Source: Altericroceibacterium indicum (lineage in GTDB: Bacteria > Pseudomonadota > Alphaproteobacteria > Sphingomonadales > Sphingomonadaceae). Taken from it: 64,000 nucleotides of DNA. Each line of letters starts with the position of its first letter. Position 1 is the first letter of the stretch. The notes beneath the pieces were generated by a model. That model was not told the origin of the DNA and ran no database searches. It saw only the letters and a program-made list of their open reading frames with translations. The translations under genes were made by a program, and so were the position numbers. Of this stretch, positions 38,683-46,957 are shown piece by piece. The DNA is taken from positions 310,001 to 374,000 of the forward strand of contig NZ_WTYQ01000001.1 of assembly GCF_009828105.1 (NCBI RefSeq), given 5' to 3'.

Positions 38683-40206
38683 ATGCCTGTGAGCGAAGCC
38701 CGCGAAGCCGCCTGGAAGTCCCTCGGTCTGCATGAAGACACGACTTTGGAGGCTTTGTTTGCTGCCGACCCGGATCGTCTCGGCAAGATGTCCGCCCGTT
38801 TGGAACTGGGCGAAGGAGGCATTTTGTTCGATTGGTCCAAGACTCACTTGACCGATGCACTGATCGCAGATTTCCAAGAGCTCGCTGAAGCGAGCGGTTT
38901 TGACGAAATGCGCCGCAAGCTGTTTGCTGGTGAAGTCGTTAACCCAACAGAAAACCGCGCAGCAGAACATTCGGCTTTGCGCGGTGTCGGCAAGGAAAGC
39001 AGCGTTGAAGAAGCTGCGGCGCTGCTTGAACGGATGCGGTTGCTGGTGGAAGCAATCCATGAAGGCGCGTTAGGTGAAGTCAAACACCTGATCCACATTG
39101 GCATTGGTGGTTCGGCGCTTGGCCCAGCCTTGGCAGTGGATGCGCTCAACCGCGATCTGGCGCTGGTGGACGTGCACGTGGTGTCCAACATTGATGGTTG
39201 CGCTCTGGAACAGGCCTTTGCTGCCTGCGATCCTGCAACCACGCTGATTGCGGTTGCATCCAAGACCTTCACCACCATCGAAACTATGACCAATGCGGAT
39301 AGCGCCCTGAAGTGGCTGGCTGAAAATGGTGTGGACGACCCCTCTGGCCGGGTGATCGCGCTGACAGCAAACCCTGAGGCGGCAGTGAAATGGGGCGTTG
39401 ATGAAACACGCATTCTGCCTTTTGCTGAAAGCGTAGGCGGCCGGTATTCGCTGTGGTCCTCTATTGGTTTCCCTGTGGCATTGGGGATCGGCTGGGAAGA
39501 TTTTTCTGCCATGCTGGCCGGCGCTGCCGCCGTCGACGAACATTTCCGCGATGCTGCCATGGCGGACAATCTGCCCCTGCGCGCAGCCTTTGCAGATCTG
39601 TATTATTCCAGATTGCGCGGTTGTGAGACACGGGCGGTGTTTGCTTATGATGAACGTCTCGCGCTGTTCCCGGACTATCTCCAGCAGCTCGAAATGGAAT
39701 CAAACGGCAAGAGCGTGACGGCTGAAGGTAAGCCGGTCAAAGGTCCCACTGCTCCGATCACATGGGGTGGGGTTGGCACCGATGCACAGCACGCGGTGTT
39801 CCAGCTTCTCCATCAGGGTACGCGTCTGGTCCCGATCGACTTTATCGCCAGTATCGCACCCGGTGATGCGTTGGACCCGGCTCATCACCGCATCTTGCTG
39901 ATGAACTGCTTTGCGCAAGGCGCAGCTCTCATGGCAGGTAGTGCGAATGACGATCTGGCTCGTGCCTATCCGGGGAATCGCCCATCAACGACAATCCTGT
40001 GCGATGATTTTGATGCCGCTGCGCTTGGTGCGTTGATCGCGTTCCATGAACACCGCACTTTTGCCAATGCAGTCTTGATGGGCATTAACCCGTTTGATCA
40101 GTTCGGTGTTGAACTGGGCAAGTCCATGGCCAAAAAGATCGAAAAGGGTGGAGAAAGCTTCGATGCCAGTACGGAAGCACTGCTGAAGCTTGCCGGATTG
40201 AACTGA
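38683..40206 (+). CDS. pgi: Glucose-6-phosphate isomerase
   Basis: A 507-residue enzyme interconverting glucose 6-phosphate and fructose 6-phosphate. 'HIGIGGSALGPALAVDAL' and 'VASKTFTTIETMTNA' bind the sugar phosphate. The active-site strands include 'GGRYSLWSSIGFPVALGIGW', 'QLEMESNGKSV', 'WGGVGTDAQHAVFQLLHQG' (active His region) and a C-terminal 'NPFDQFGVELGKSMAK' (Lys). Length is slightly below E. coli Pgi. It stands alone with a terminator downstream. Confidence 0.97.
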   Translation: MPVSEAREAAWKSLGLHEDTTLEALFAADPDRLGKMSARLELGEGGILFDWSKTHLTDALIADFQELAEASGFDEMRRKLFAGEVVNPTENRAAEHSALRGVGKESSVEEAAALLERMRLLVEAIHEGALGEVKHLIHIGIGGSALGPALAVDALNRDLALVDVHVVSNIDGCALEQAFAACDPATTLIAVASKTFTTIETMTNADSALKWLAENGVDDPSGRVIALTANPEAAVKWGVDETRILPFAESVGGRYSLWSSIGFPVALGIGWEDFSAMLAGAAAVDEHFRDAAMADNLPLRAAFADLYYSRLRGCETRAVFAYDERLALFPDYLQQLEMESNGKSVTAEGKPVKGPTAPITWGGVGTDAQHAVFQLLHQGTRLVPIDFIASIAPGDALDPAHHRILLMNCFAQGAALMAGSANDDLARAYPGNRPSTTILCDDFDAAALGALIAFHEHRTFANAVLMGINPFDQFGVELGKSMAKKIEKGGESFDASTEALLKLAGLN

Positions 40207-40212
40207 TATATT

Positions 40213-40250
40213 AAGCGCCGCCTTGGCCCAATGCGCAAGGCGGCGCTTTT
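40213..40250. terminator. Bidirectional terminator
   Basis: AAGCGCCGCCTT (40213-40224) and AAGGCGGCGCTT (40237-40248) form a perfect 12-bp stem with a T-run just after. It separates convergent pgi and dioxygenase genes. Confidence 0.9.
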
Positions 40251-40254
40251 GGAT

Positions 40255-41106
40255 TTAACAGGCCAGTTCCATTGCCTCTTCCAGAGAGCCTGCCTGGGCG
40301 GCCTGTTCCAGAATTTGTGCTAAGGCCGGATCTGTCCCGAGGCCGAAAGTGGTCATGGAAATTGCGCCATACATGCAGCCGTCAATCAGACAGTCGAGAG
40401 GTTCGTTCTCCGCTGCGGCCAACCCAGCGATATAGAGCAATGGAATAAAGTGATCGGGCGTAGGAACCGCGATGTCAAAATCGGGGTGATCCAGTAGTTT
40501 GAGCATCTGGCCTGGATCTTTTGCTGCCTGATCAATGGTGGCTTGTTCAAACCGTTTGGCCCAATCCTCCCCATGATTGGCCATGCGGCGGTTCATCAGG
40601 CTGAGGTTATGCACGACATTGCCGGTGGCCAGAATAAGCACACCCTCATCACGCAAGGCAGCAAGTTTGGCGCCGAGTTCAACATGATATTCAAGCGGCT
40701 TCACCCCGTTGAGAGAGAGCTGCGCCACTGGAACATCCGCTTCCGGATACATATGGGCCAGCACCGACCATGTGCCATGGTCGAGACCCCATTGATCCTG
40801 ATCCGCACCTGCCCAGAAGGGAGCGGCCAGCTCTACAACACGGCGTGCGAGGTCCGGCGCACCGGGTGCTGGATATTGGAAGGTGCTGAGCCTTTCAGGA
40901 AATCCGTAAAAATCATGGATGGTTCGTGGGTGCTCCATGGCCGTAACGGCTGACGTCCCGAAATACCAATGAGCGGAAATGGCCAGAATAGCCTTCGGGC
41001 GCGGTAATGCCTTGCCCAGAGCGCGCCAGCATCGCGTATAAGAGATATTGTCGAAAGTGTTCGTCGGGCTACCGTGTCCGATGAACAGGGCGGGCATACG
41101 GGTCAT
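40255..41106 (-). CDS. LigB-type extradiol ring-cleavage dioxygenase (YgiD/DODA family)
   Basis: A 283-residue protein of the class III extradiol dioxygenase superfamily, close to E. coli YgiD (4,5-DOPA dioxygenase). Metal-ligand and active histidines are likely in 'FIGHGSPTNTFD', 'ILAISAHWYFGTSAV', 'GLDHGTWSVLAHMYPEADVPV' and 'NHGEDWAKRFE'. Cytoplasmic; the true catechol substrate is unknown. AGAGGT upstream of the ATG supports the start at 41106. No aromatic-degradation genes are adjacent. Confidence 0.9.
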   Translation of the reverse strand: MTRMPALFIGHGSPTNTFDNISYTRCWRALGKALPRPKAILAISAHWYFGTSAVTAMEHPRTIHDFYGFPERLSTFQYPAPGAPDLARRVVELAAPFWAGADQDQWGLDHGTWSVLAHMYPEADVPVAQLSLNGVKPLEYHVELGAKLAALRDEGVLILATGNVVHNLSLMNRRMANHGEDWAKRFEQATIDQAAKDPGQMLKLLDHPDFDIAVPTPDHFIPLLYIAGLAAAENEPLDCLIDGCMYGAISMTTFGLGTDPALAQILEQAAQAGSLEEAMELAC

Positions 41107-41247
41107 GGCAATCTACCTCTGGCCAACGCGCGATCATTCCAGTGCGCGCATAATCACAAGAGGCAATAGATATGATCGCACAAGGCTTTGAGAAAGGTCT
41201 ATCCTGCACGTAAGCGCCACGGAGCAAGGATTTGCGCGCTGTACTGT

Positions 41248-41961
41248 TTACTTCTCAACCACTTCATCATCCGGGCCGACCGGAAATTGCGAGAATAAAG
41301 CCGTTGCCAACCGGGTTGCGATGGCTTGTTCGGAATAATCATCATCCCCTTCACGGGTGTAGATTGTAGCGCGGCCTTCCCACAGGACATCTCCGCTTTT
41401 GGCATCCAGGATGCGGGCCATCAGGCGGGTTGAGAGCAAGGCTGTGCGTGGCTTGCTGAGGTCCACATTCACCGCCATGCCCATGAAAGAGCCATGATTG
41501 GAAACTCCAACAGTCGTTTCCCCACTGACAGGATTGCGCTTTTGTTCCGCAGGTTCTGCAACCGCGCGATCGACCTGTACTTCAGCGATCTGCCCCTGAT
41601 TGGTCTCTTGGCGCATCGTATCATAGCCAAGGTTCACCATCTGGTTTTCAACCGCAGCGGCATAAGTGGAGGTGCTGCGAGAATCGTTGAACCCATCCAC
41701 AGATGCATTCACCGTAATGTGACCATGCTGAAGCTGGTCCACTGCGTCTTTGCTGACGAAGCGGGACACTTCCACATGGCCTTCACGATAGGGGCTGCTG
41801 GTACCTTGTGTCCGATCAGGCCAATTACTTCGCATCGGGCTATCCCATGCAGAACGGCCCCACATACCGCCGCCCCATGGCCCATATTGTGCGATGGCCG
41901 GAGTCGGCGCGAGCGCAACAGCGAGAAGGGCAAAAGCTATGGGACGGAATTTCAAACGCAT
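41248..41961 (-). CDS. DUF4136 domain secreted protein
   Basis: A 237-residue protein with a signal peptide (FALLAVALAPTPAIAQ). A Gly/Trp-rich linker follows ('YGPWGGGMWGRSAWD') and then a DUF4136-like domain with 'YAAAVENQMVNLGY' and a C-terminal 'LMARILDAKSGDVLWEGRATI' and 'ATRLATALFSQFP'. DUF4136 proteins are often lipoproteins; this one has no lipobox cysteine. Function unknown, location periplasm. Confidence 0.8.
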   Translation of the reverse strand: MRLKFRPIAFALLAVALAPTPAIAQYGPWGGGMWGRSAWDSPMRSNWPDRTQGTSSPYREGHVEVSRFVSKDAVDQLQHGHITVNASVDGFNDSRSTSTYAAAVENQMVNLGYDTMRQETNQGQIAEVQVDRAVAEPAEQKRNPVSGETTVGVSNHGSFMGMAVNVDLSKPRTALLSTRLMARILDAKSGDVLWEGRATIYTREGDDDYSEQAIATRLATALFSQFPVGPDDEVVEK

Positions 41962-42058
41962 GCTGGCTCACTTCAAATGATTATAGCCCCGACTTGCCCA
42001 AGGCTAGGCGGGGCGTTCTTTCCGCAGGATGAATGGCAGATGCGTGATATGCAGGCGA

Positions 42059-43312
42059 TCAGCCTACAAGCATTTCATTTTCCGCCGCCGCCGCCGCTTC
42101 ACGATCACGCTGCGCGCGGCTTTTCTTTTCCGCCGTTGTTTTGAGCTGGCCGCAAGCCGCATCAATGTCACGGCCTCTGGGTGTGCGGACAGGGGCACTG
42201 ATCCCTGCTTCAAAAACGATGTTGGAAAAGCTGCGGATACGATCAGGTTCAGAACATTCATATGTCGCACCCGGCCATGGGTTGAACGGAATAAGGTTCA
42301 CCTTGGCAGGAAGGTCATACTTTTTGAGCAGGCGGACAAGTTCATGCGCATCGGCATCGCTGTCGTTCTTGTCTTTGAGCATCACATACTCAAAAGTGAT
42401 ACGGCGCGAATTGGAAGCGCGCGGATAGGCTGCGCAGGCTTCAAGCAATTCTTCAATGCCATATTTCTTGTTGAGTGGAACAATCTCGTCACGCACTTCC
42501 TTGCGTACTGCATGAAGGCTGACCGCCAGATTGACGCCGATTTCTGCGCCACAGCGTTCCATTGCGGGAATAACGCCACTGGTGGACAGGGTGATCCGGC
42601 GGCGAGACAGGCCAAGGCCTTCGCCATCCATCACCAACTTCATTGCATCACGGACATTATCGAAGTTATAGAGCGGTTCGCCCATACCCATCAGCACAAT
42701 ATTGGTGAGCAAGCGGCCATCCGCCCGGTATTCGGCTTCGTCCTCTTCCTCAGCAATATCCATCCGGCCTTTGGGCCATTCGCCCAGAGCATCCCGCGCG
42801 AGCATCACCTGGCCAACGATTTCACCCGGTGTCAGATTGCGCACCAGGCGCATGGTTCCCGTGTGGCAGAAGGTGCAGTTCAGCGTGCAGCCGACCTGAC
42901 TGGAAATACACAGCGTTCCACGATCTGCATCGGGGATGAAAACCATTTCATAATCATGCCCATCCGGCGTTCGTAGCAACCACTTGCGGGTTCCGTCAGT
43001 CGAATGTTGGGCTTCGACAATATCTGGCCGCCCGACAATGAAACGTTCTTCCATCCAAGGGCGCATGGTTTTGGCAATGTCAGTCATTGCGGAAAATTCA
43101 GTCACGCCGCGATGATAGAGCCAGTGATACACTTGTTTGGCTCGCAGTTTGGCCTGTCTGGTATCGAGCCCGGCCGCCGCAAAGATTTCCATGATCCGTT
43201 TTTTGGGCAAACCGAGCAGGTCCACGCGTCCATCAGGACGTGGTGTTATGTCACGTGCGACGGGAACCGGGTCCACTTGCCCCGGTATGCTCATTAAAGA
43301 TGTGTCGGCCAT
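42059..43312 (-). CDS. rlmN: Dual-specificity rRNA/tRNA adenine C2-methyltransferase RlmN
   Basis: A 417-residue radical-SAM enzyme that methylates A2503 of 23S rRNA and A37 of some tRNAs. The cluster-binding motif is '[11 protein letters not shown]' in '[17 protein letters not shown]'. '[17 protein letters not shown]', '[16 protein letters not shown]', '[24 protein letters not shown]' and the C-terminal catalytic cysteine near '[12 protein letters not shown]' are present. ATG 43312 gives an N-terminus of usual length; ATG 43294 is also possible. It is divergent from the outer-membrane protein gene. Confidence 0.96.
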   Translation of the reverse strand: MADTSLMSIPGQVDPVPVARDITPRPDGRVDLLGLPKKRIMEIFAAAGLDTRQAKLRAKQVYHWLYHRGVTEFSAMTDIAKTMRPWMEERFIVGRPDIVEAQHSTDGTRKWLLRTPDGHDYEMVFIPDADRGTLCISSQVGCTLNCTFCHTGTMRLVRNLTPGEIVGQVMLARDALGEWPKGRMDIAEEEDEAEYRADGRLLTNIVLMGMGEPLYNFDNVRDAMKLVMDGEGLGLSRRRITLSTSGVIPAMERCGAEIGVNLAVSLHAVRKEVRDEIVPLNKKYGIEELLEACAAYPRASNSRRITFEYVMLKDKNDSDADAHELVRLLKKYDLPAKVNLIPFNPWPGATYECSEPDRIRSFSNIVFEAGISAPVRTPRGRDIDAACGQLKTTAEKKSRAQRDREAAAAAENEMLVG

Positions 43313-43547
43313 GGACACTATATACGGGCACTTGTGAAGGATTGAAAGCGTGGCTGTACAGCGGTTCCCACGGTCGTTCCTGAATGTGACCACGGTTTGA
43401 CGTTCGTATCAAACGGTTGAGCGTAATAGTGTTGCGCGAAAGCATCACAAATTTCGTTGTGTTATATTAATGAAACTCAATTGTGCGCGACACATTCTCC
43501 TCCCTGAACGACACATCGTCGTCACAACAAGGAAATGGAGTATCGTT

Positions 43548-44201
43548 ATGAAAAAGGGTTTTGCACTTCTCGGCGTGGTTACGCTTGCGGCCCTGTCCAC
43601 CCCAGTGATGGCTCAGACAGCGCAGGAAAACTTCAGTGGTCCGCGCGTCGAAGGTCTTCTGGGCTGGGATGAGTCCAAGCCAGGTAGTTCAGTCGATGGC
43701 GATTCTGACGCCTCGATCGACGGCCTCGCATATGGTGGCGGCATTGGTTACGACTATGCAACGCCAAGCGGTTTCGTGATTGGTGTTGAAGGTGAAATCA
43801 CCGGTTCAACTGCTGACAACAAGGGCGATACGTATAACAACGACATCTTCGGGCTTGGCAGCGTTGAAACGGGCCGTGACCTCTATGCCGGTATCCGTGC
43901 AGGTTACGCCGTAACGCCGAACACGCTGGTTTATGCGAAGGGTGGTTACACCAACGCTCGCTACAACCTCGTTGGCACTGATGGCACCAATGATTTCAAC
44001 GACCATCTTGATCTTGATGGCTGGCGCGTAGGTGCCGGTGTTGAACAGGCACTGTCACCAAACACTTTCGCCAAGGTCGAATATCGTTATTCGAACTACG
44101 AAAAGGGTGAATTTGACGCCAATGATCTGCCAGAAAGCAACCGCTTTGATGTCGATTCCGATCGTCATCAGGTTATGGTTGGCTTCGGTTATCGCTTCTA
44201 A
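43548..44201 (+). CDS. Outer-membrane beta-barrel protein (OmpA-like/opacity type)
   Basis: A 217-residue protein with a signal peptide (MKKGFALLGVVTLAALSTPVMAQ). The mature chain alternates aromatic and Gly residues as an eight-strand barrel: 'PRVEGLLGWDES', 'LAYGGGIGYDYATPSGFVIGVEGEI', 'DLYAGIRAGYAVTPNTLVYAKGGYT', 'VEYRYSNYEKGEF' and the terminal 'HQVMVGFGYRF', whose last Phe is the BAM recognition residue. GGAG 8 nt upstream of 43548 fixes the start. Likely an abundant surface protein; no ligand is implied. Confidence 0.9.
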   Translation: MKKGFALLGVVTLAALSTPVMAQTAQENFSGPRVEGLLGWDESKPGSSVDGDSDASIDGLAYGGGIGYDYATPSGFVIGVEGEITGSTADNKGDTYNNDIFGLGSVETGRDLYAGIRAGYAVTPNTLVYAKGGYTNARYNLVGTDGTNDFNDHLDLDGWRVGAGVEQALSPNTFAKVEYRYSNYEKGEFDANDLPESNRFDVDSDRHQVMVGFGYRF

Positions 44202-44224
44202 GCGATTGACCTGATTTCAATTGC

Positions 44225-44256
44225 AAAGGCCGGGGGGAAACCTCCGGCCTTTTCTT
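44225..44256 (+). terminator. Rho-independent terminator after the beta-barrel gene
   Basis: AAAGGCCGG (44225-44233) pairs with CCGGCCTTT (44244-44252), followed by CTTTT. It also separates the convergent IalB-like gene. Confidence 0.88.
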
Positions 44257-44261
44257 TTGTC

Positions 44262-44762
44262 TCAGCGGATTTTGGCACAGGCTAAGGTCGCAGCGTCCAT
44301 CGCACTGGCAGCGCCTTCCAGCCGGTAGCGGTCGGTGAAGCTTTTCTTATCGCTTCCTATTGCCCTGACCGACATTCCCTCGGCAGAGCGCATGGCGGAT
44401 ATAATCGCCGCATCCATGGCCTTGTCTCGTGCCCAGGCATTGTTCCCACTTCCCATCAGGCTGAACCTACGCTTCCCAATAGAAAGGGTGATGGCAGAGC
44501 CAGTTGCCAGTTCACGAGACAGCCGCAGGTATAATTGGCCGTGTACTTGTTTCTTCGGCCATGTTCCCACGCTTGCGGAACCTAGAGGCGCATCGGGCTT
44601 GCCGCGCGGTTTTTCGCTGATCGCGATGGCATAACAGCGCGGAATGCTGGGATCTTTGAAGCTTCCCCAATGATCATACACGCCAAGGCTGTCTCTTGCT
44701 GCAAGTGCAGAACCGGGCAGGGCGCACGCGAGCACCAGCGATATAGCAACGCAGCGCCGCAT
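44262..44762 (-). CDS. Secreted protein resembling invasion-associated locus B, unnamed
   Basis: A 166-residue protein with a signal peptide (MRRCVAISLVLACALPGSALAA). The mature part has 'YDHWGSFKDPSIPRCYAIAISE', 'VHGQLYLRLSREL', 'ITLSIGKRRFSLMG', 'AIISAMRSAEGMSVRA' and 'YRLEGAASAMDAATLACAK', a pattern seen in IalB-like proteins of alphaproteobacteria: a single-domain beta-rich fold with two conserved cysteines. Function is not known. ATG 44762 overlaps the greB stop as ATGA, so the two genes are coupled. Confidence 0.7.
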   Translation of the reverse strand: MRRCVAISLVLACALPGSALAARDSLGVYDHWGSFKDPSIPRCYAIAISEKPRGKPDAPLGSASVGTWPKKQVHGQLYLRLSRELATGSAITLSIGKRRFSLMGSGNNAWARDKAMDAAIISAMRSAEGMSVRAIGSDKKSFTDRYRLEGAASAMDAATLACAKIR

Positions 44763-45265
44763 CAGTCTGCGTGTATGCTGCGGGTTTCGGGATAAGAAAT
44801 GGCGATGACTTCCCATTCTTTTTCGCCGCCAGGCAGCCTTACCTTACGTAAGTCACCAAGAGCGGCCCCGCGCAGGGCACGGGCAATAGGTGCGCTCCAG
44901 CCGACTTTACCCGCGCTCGCGTCCTGTTCATCATCGCCCACCAAAGTGAGAACGCGCTCTTCATCATCTTCATCTGCGATGGTGACAGTTGCGCCAAACC
45001 ACGCACGGGATTTGTCGGCTTGGTCTGCCGGGTTGATAATTCTTGCAGCCTTCATCCGGCGCGCGAGCCAGCCTAGCTCCCGATCAATCTCGCGCATTCT
45101 TTTGCGCCCATAGAGATAGTCGCCATTTTCCGAACGGTCCCCATTGCCTGCCGCCCAACTGACGATTTCGACAATCTCAGGGCGTTCCTTGCTGAGCAAG
45201 TGGTCGTAACGGGCCTTCAATGCGGCAAGGCCTTCAGGGGTGATGGGGTTGGAAGCAGGTTTCAT
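44762..45265 (-). CDS. greB: Transcription elongation factor GreB
   Basis: A 167-residue GreA/GreB family protein that rescues stalled RNA polymerase by stimulating transcript cleavage. The coiled-coil N-terminus has 'SWAAGNGDRSENGDYLYGRKRMREIDREL' (the acidic tip of the GreB type). The C-terminal FKBP-like domain holds 'FGATVTIADEDDEERVLTLVGDDEQDA', 'ISAPIARAL'-like 'WSAPIARALRG' and 'VRLPGGEKEWEVIAISY'. It precedes a coupled secreted protein gene. Confidence 0.92.
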   Translation of the reverse strand: MKPASNPITPEGLAALKARYDHLLSKERPEIVEIVSWAAGNGDRSENGDYLYGRKRMREIDRELGWLARRMKAARIINPADQADKSRAWFGATVTIADEDDEERVLTLVGDDEQDASAGKVGWSAPIARALRGAALGDLRKVRLPGGEKEWEVIAISYPETRSIHAD

Positions 45266-45332
45266 TGCTGCCCTCGCTAGCCGATTGCTCCGACTGATGC
45301 GAGAGGTGAGGAATACCTGCCCCCATAATGGC

Positions 45333-46094
45333 TCAAGCAGCTTCGATCATAGCCACATCGACGGTGAAGGAGCCATTGTCTTCAATCTCCAATGCAGTCA
45401 CCACGTCTTCGCTGCATGATTGTTGAACGGTGCGAATTGCCGCTATCTGAGCGGCAGGGGTTTGCATACGCGCGGTCCAACTGGTGAAGTCCATCCGCAA
45501 CCGTATCACATCGCAACTGCGGATATGAAAACCGGCGCGGTCGAGCATCGAAGTCCATTCGCGCAGAGCATAGTCGCGGACATGAGACGGATCGCGCAAC
45601 AGTTCCAACGTTTGGAGATGTGTATCGGCAGCAGCGGACCCTTGTGGCGCGATCACGTCGATGAACAGGGCTGGCGAGCCTTTTGCCAATACCCGCCTTG
45701 CTTCACACAGGCCAGCTTGCGCATTTTGCCAATGATGGGTGGAAAAGCGACAGGTGAGAAAGTTAAAATGCGCATCAGGGAATGGCAAATCTTCTGCAGC
45801 GGCAATTTGTGTTTCCAGATTTTCAATACCGCGTCTTGCCGCTTCGCATGAGACAGCCTCCAGCATGTCTGGCAAGAGGTCGCTTGCTGTTACGGTCTTT
45901 GCATAAGCGGCTGCGGTATAGGCTGTGTGGCCACCACCTGTGCCCATATCAAGCGCGCGGGCAGGGGCTGTCTCCTGAGCGCGTTTGGCTACCCATTCCA
46001 GATCTTTGCCGCTCGCATGGACAGTGCTTGCGACATAAGCTTGTGCCGTGCTGCCAAACTGCCGATTGACCAATTGCTCATATTTTTCACTCAT
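45333..46094 (-). CDS. Class I SAM-dependent methyltransferase
   Basis: A 253-residue methyltransferase of the UbiE/Methyltransf_11 type. SAM motif I is 'ARALDMGTGGGHTAYTAA', then 'VTASDLLPDMLEAV' (motif II acidic loop), 'IAAAEDLPFPDAHFNFLTCRFSTHHW' and 'LCEARRVLAKGSPALFIDVI'. The small-molecule substrate is unknown. ATG 46094 has AAAGGAAC upstream. It is divergent from an MmyB-type regulator only 80 bp away, which may control it. Confidence 0.88.
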   Translation of the reverse strand: MSEKYEQLVNRQFGSTAQAYVASTVHASGKDLEWVAKRAQETAPARALDMGTGGGHTAYTAAAYAKTVTASDLLPDMLEAVSCEAARRGIENLETQIAAAEDLPFPDAHFNFLTCRFSTHHWQNAQAGLCEARRVLAKGSPALFIDVIAPQGSAAADTHLQTLELLRDPSHVRDYALREWTSMLDRAGFHIRSCDVIRLRMDFTSWTARMQTPAAQIAAIRTVQQSCSEDVVTALEIEDNGSFTVDVAMIEAA

Positions 46095-46122
46095 CAAATG
46101 TTCCTTTCGAAACCACTCTTGC

Positions 46123-46157
46123 GATAATAATTTCCTGTTACCAGAGATATAATTATC
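46123..46157. promoter_or_regulatory. Inverted repeat between methyltransferase and regulator, possible operator
   Basis: GATAATAAT (46123-46131) and ATAATTATC (46149-46157) are inverted with one mismatch and lie midway between the two divergent start codons. The site has the spacing of a shared operator for the MmyB-type regulator. Confidence 0.35.
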
Positions 46158-46174
46158 CTAGTATAAGCGCTGAT

Positions 46175-46945
46175 ATGATGACGGAAGATCAGCGCAAATT
46201 ACTTGGCAGTTTTGTTCGTGCCCGGCGGGAGAGTGTGGCCGTGGATCGGCCGGGGCGGCGCAGGACACCGGGCTTGCGACGCGAAGAATTGGCAGATCGT
46301 GCCAATATCAGCGCGACATGGGTGACCTGGATCGAACAGGGGCGTGACGTTCGTCCGTCCGCACATACGCTCGATCATCTGGCACAAGGCCTGTGCCTGA
46401 GCCGGGCAGAACGACAATATCTCTTCTCTCTGGCGGGGCGAGAAGACCCGGCGGACCCCTTCGCTATATTGCCGCAAGATGCGTCTGCATCGATAGATGC
46501 GCTGGTGGATTGCCTGCCATGGCCAGCATATGGGCTTAACCCCATCTGGAATGTCACTTGCGCCAATGGCTATGCGAGAGAGCTGTTCACAGGATTGTTT
46601 GATGAAACGGAAGCGCCCAATCTTTTGCGCTACTTCTTCACCCATCCATCTGCGCGTATTCTACTGCCGGACTGGGATCAGCGGGCCTTGCGGATTTTGG
46701 CGGAGTTCCGCCGTGATTACGGTAGAACAGTTTCTGACCCGAGAACCCAAAGTGTGGTTGATTGGCTCAAAGCCAATAGCGAAACCTTTGCTGCAGGATG
46801 GGAGAAACAGGCAGTGTCTGAGCGTGAAGGCGGACGGCGCAGCTTCAACCACGCAGCAAAGGGCTTGCTTCATTATACGCAGCACACACTGGCCAATCCT
46901 GAACGGCCCGACTTTAAACTGGTGACCCTCCAGCCCGAAGGCTGA
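46175..46945 (+). CDS. XRE family regulator with MmyB-like ligand-binding domain
   Basis: A 256-residue DNA-binding protein. An XRE helix-turn-helix (about residues 8-75) contains the recurring 'RRTPGLRREELADRANISATWVTWIEQGRDV' of the MmyB-like group. The rest is the MLTR-type ligand-binding domain ('ALVDCLPWPAYGLNPIWNVTCANGYARELF', 'LLRYFFTHPSAR', 'VVDWLKANSETFAAGW'), which resembles a PAS fold and in this family can bind fatty acids. It probably represses or activates the divergent methyltransferase gene. Two ATGs in tandem (46175, 46178) are both possible. Confidence 0.92.
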   Translation: MMTEDQRKLLGSFVRARRESVAVDRPGRRRTPGLRREELADRANISATWVTWIEQGRDVRPSAHTLDHLAQGLCLSRAERQYLFSLAGREDPADPFAILPQDASASIDALVDCLPWPAYGLNPIWNVTCANGYARELFTGLFDETEAPNLLRYFFTHPSARILLPDWDQRALRILAEFRRDYGRTVSDPRTQSVVDWLKANSETFAAGWEKQAVSEREGGRRSFNHAAKGLLHYTQHTLANPERPDFKLVTLQPEG

Positions 46946-46957
46946 AGGGTCAATTCA

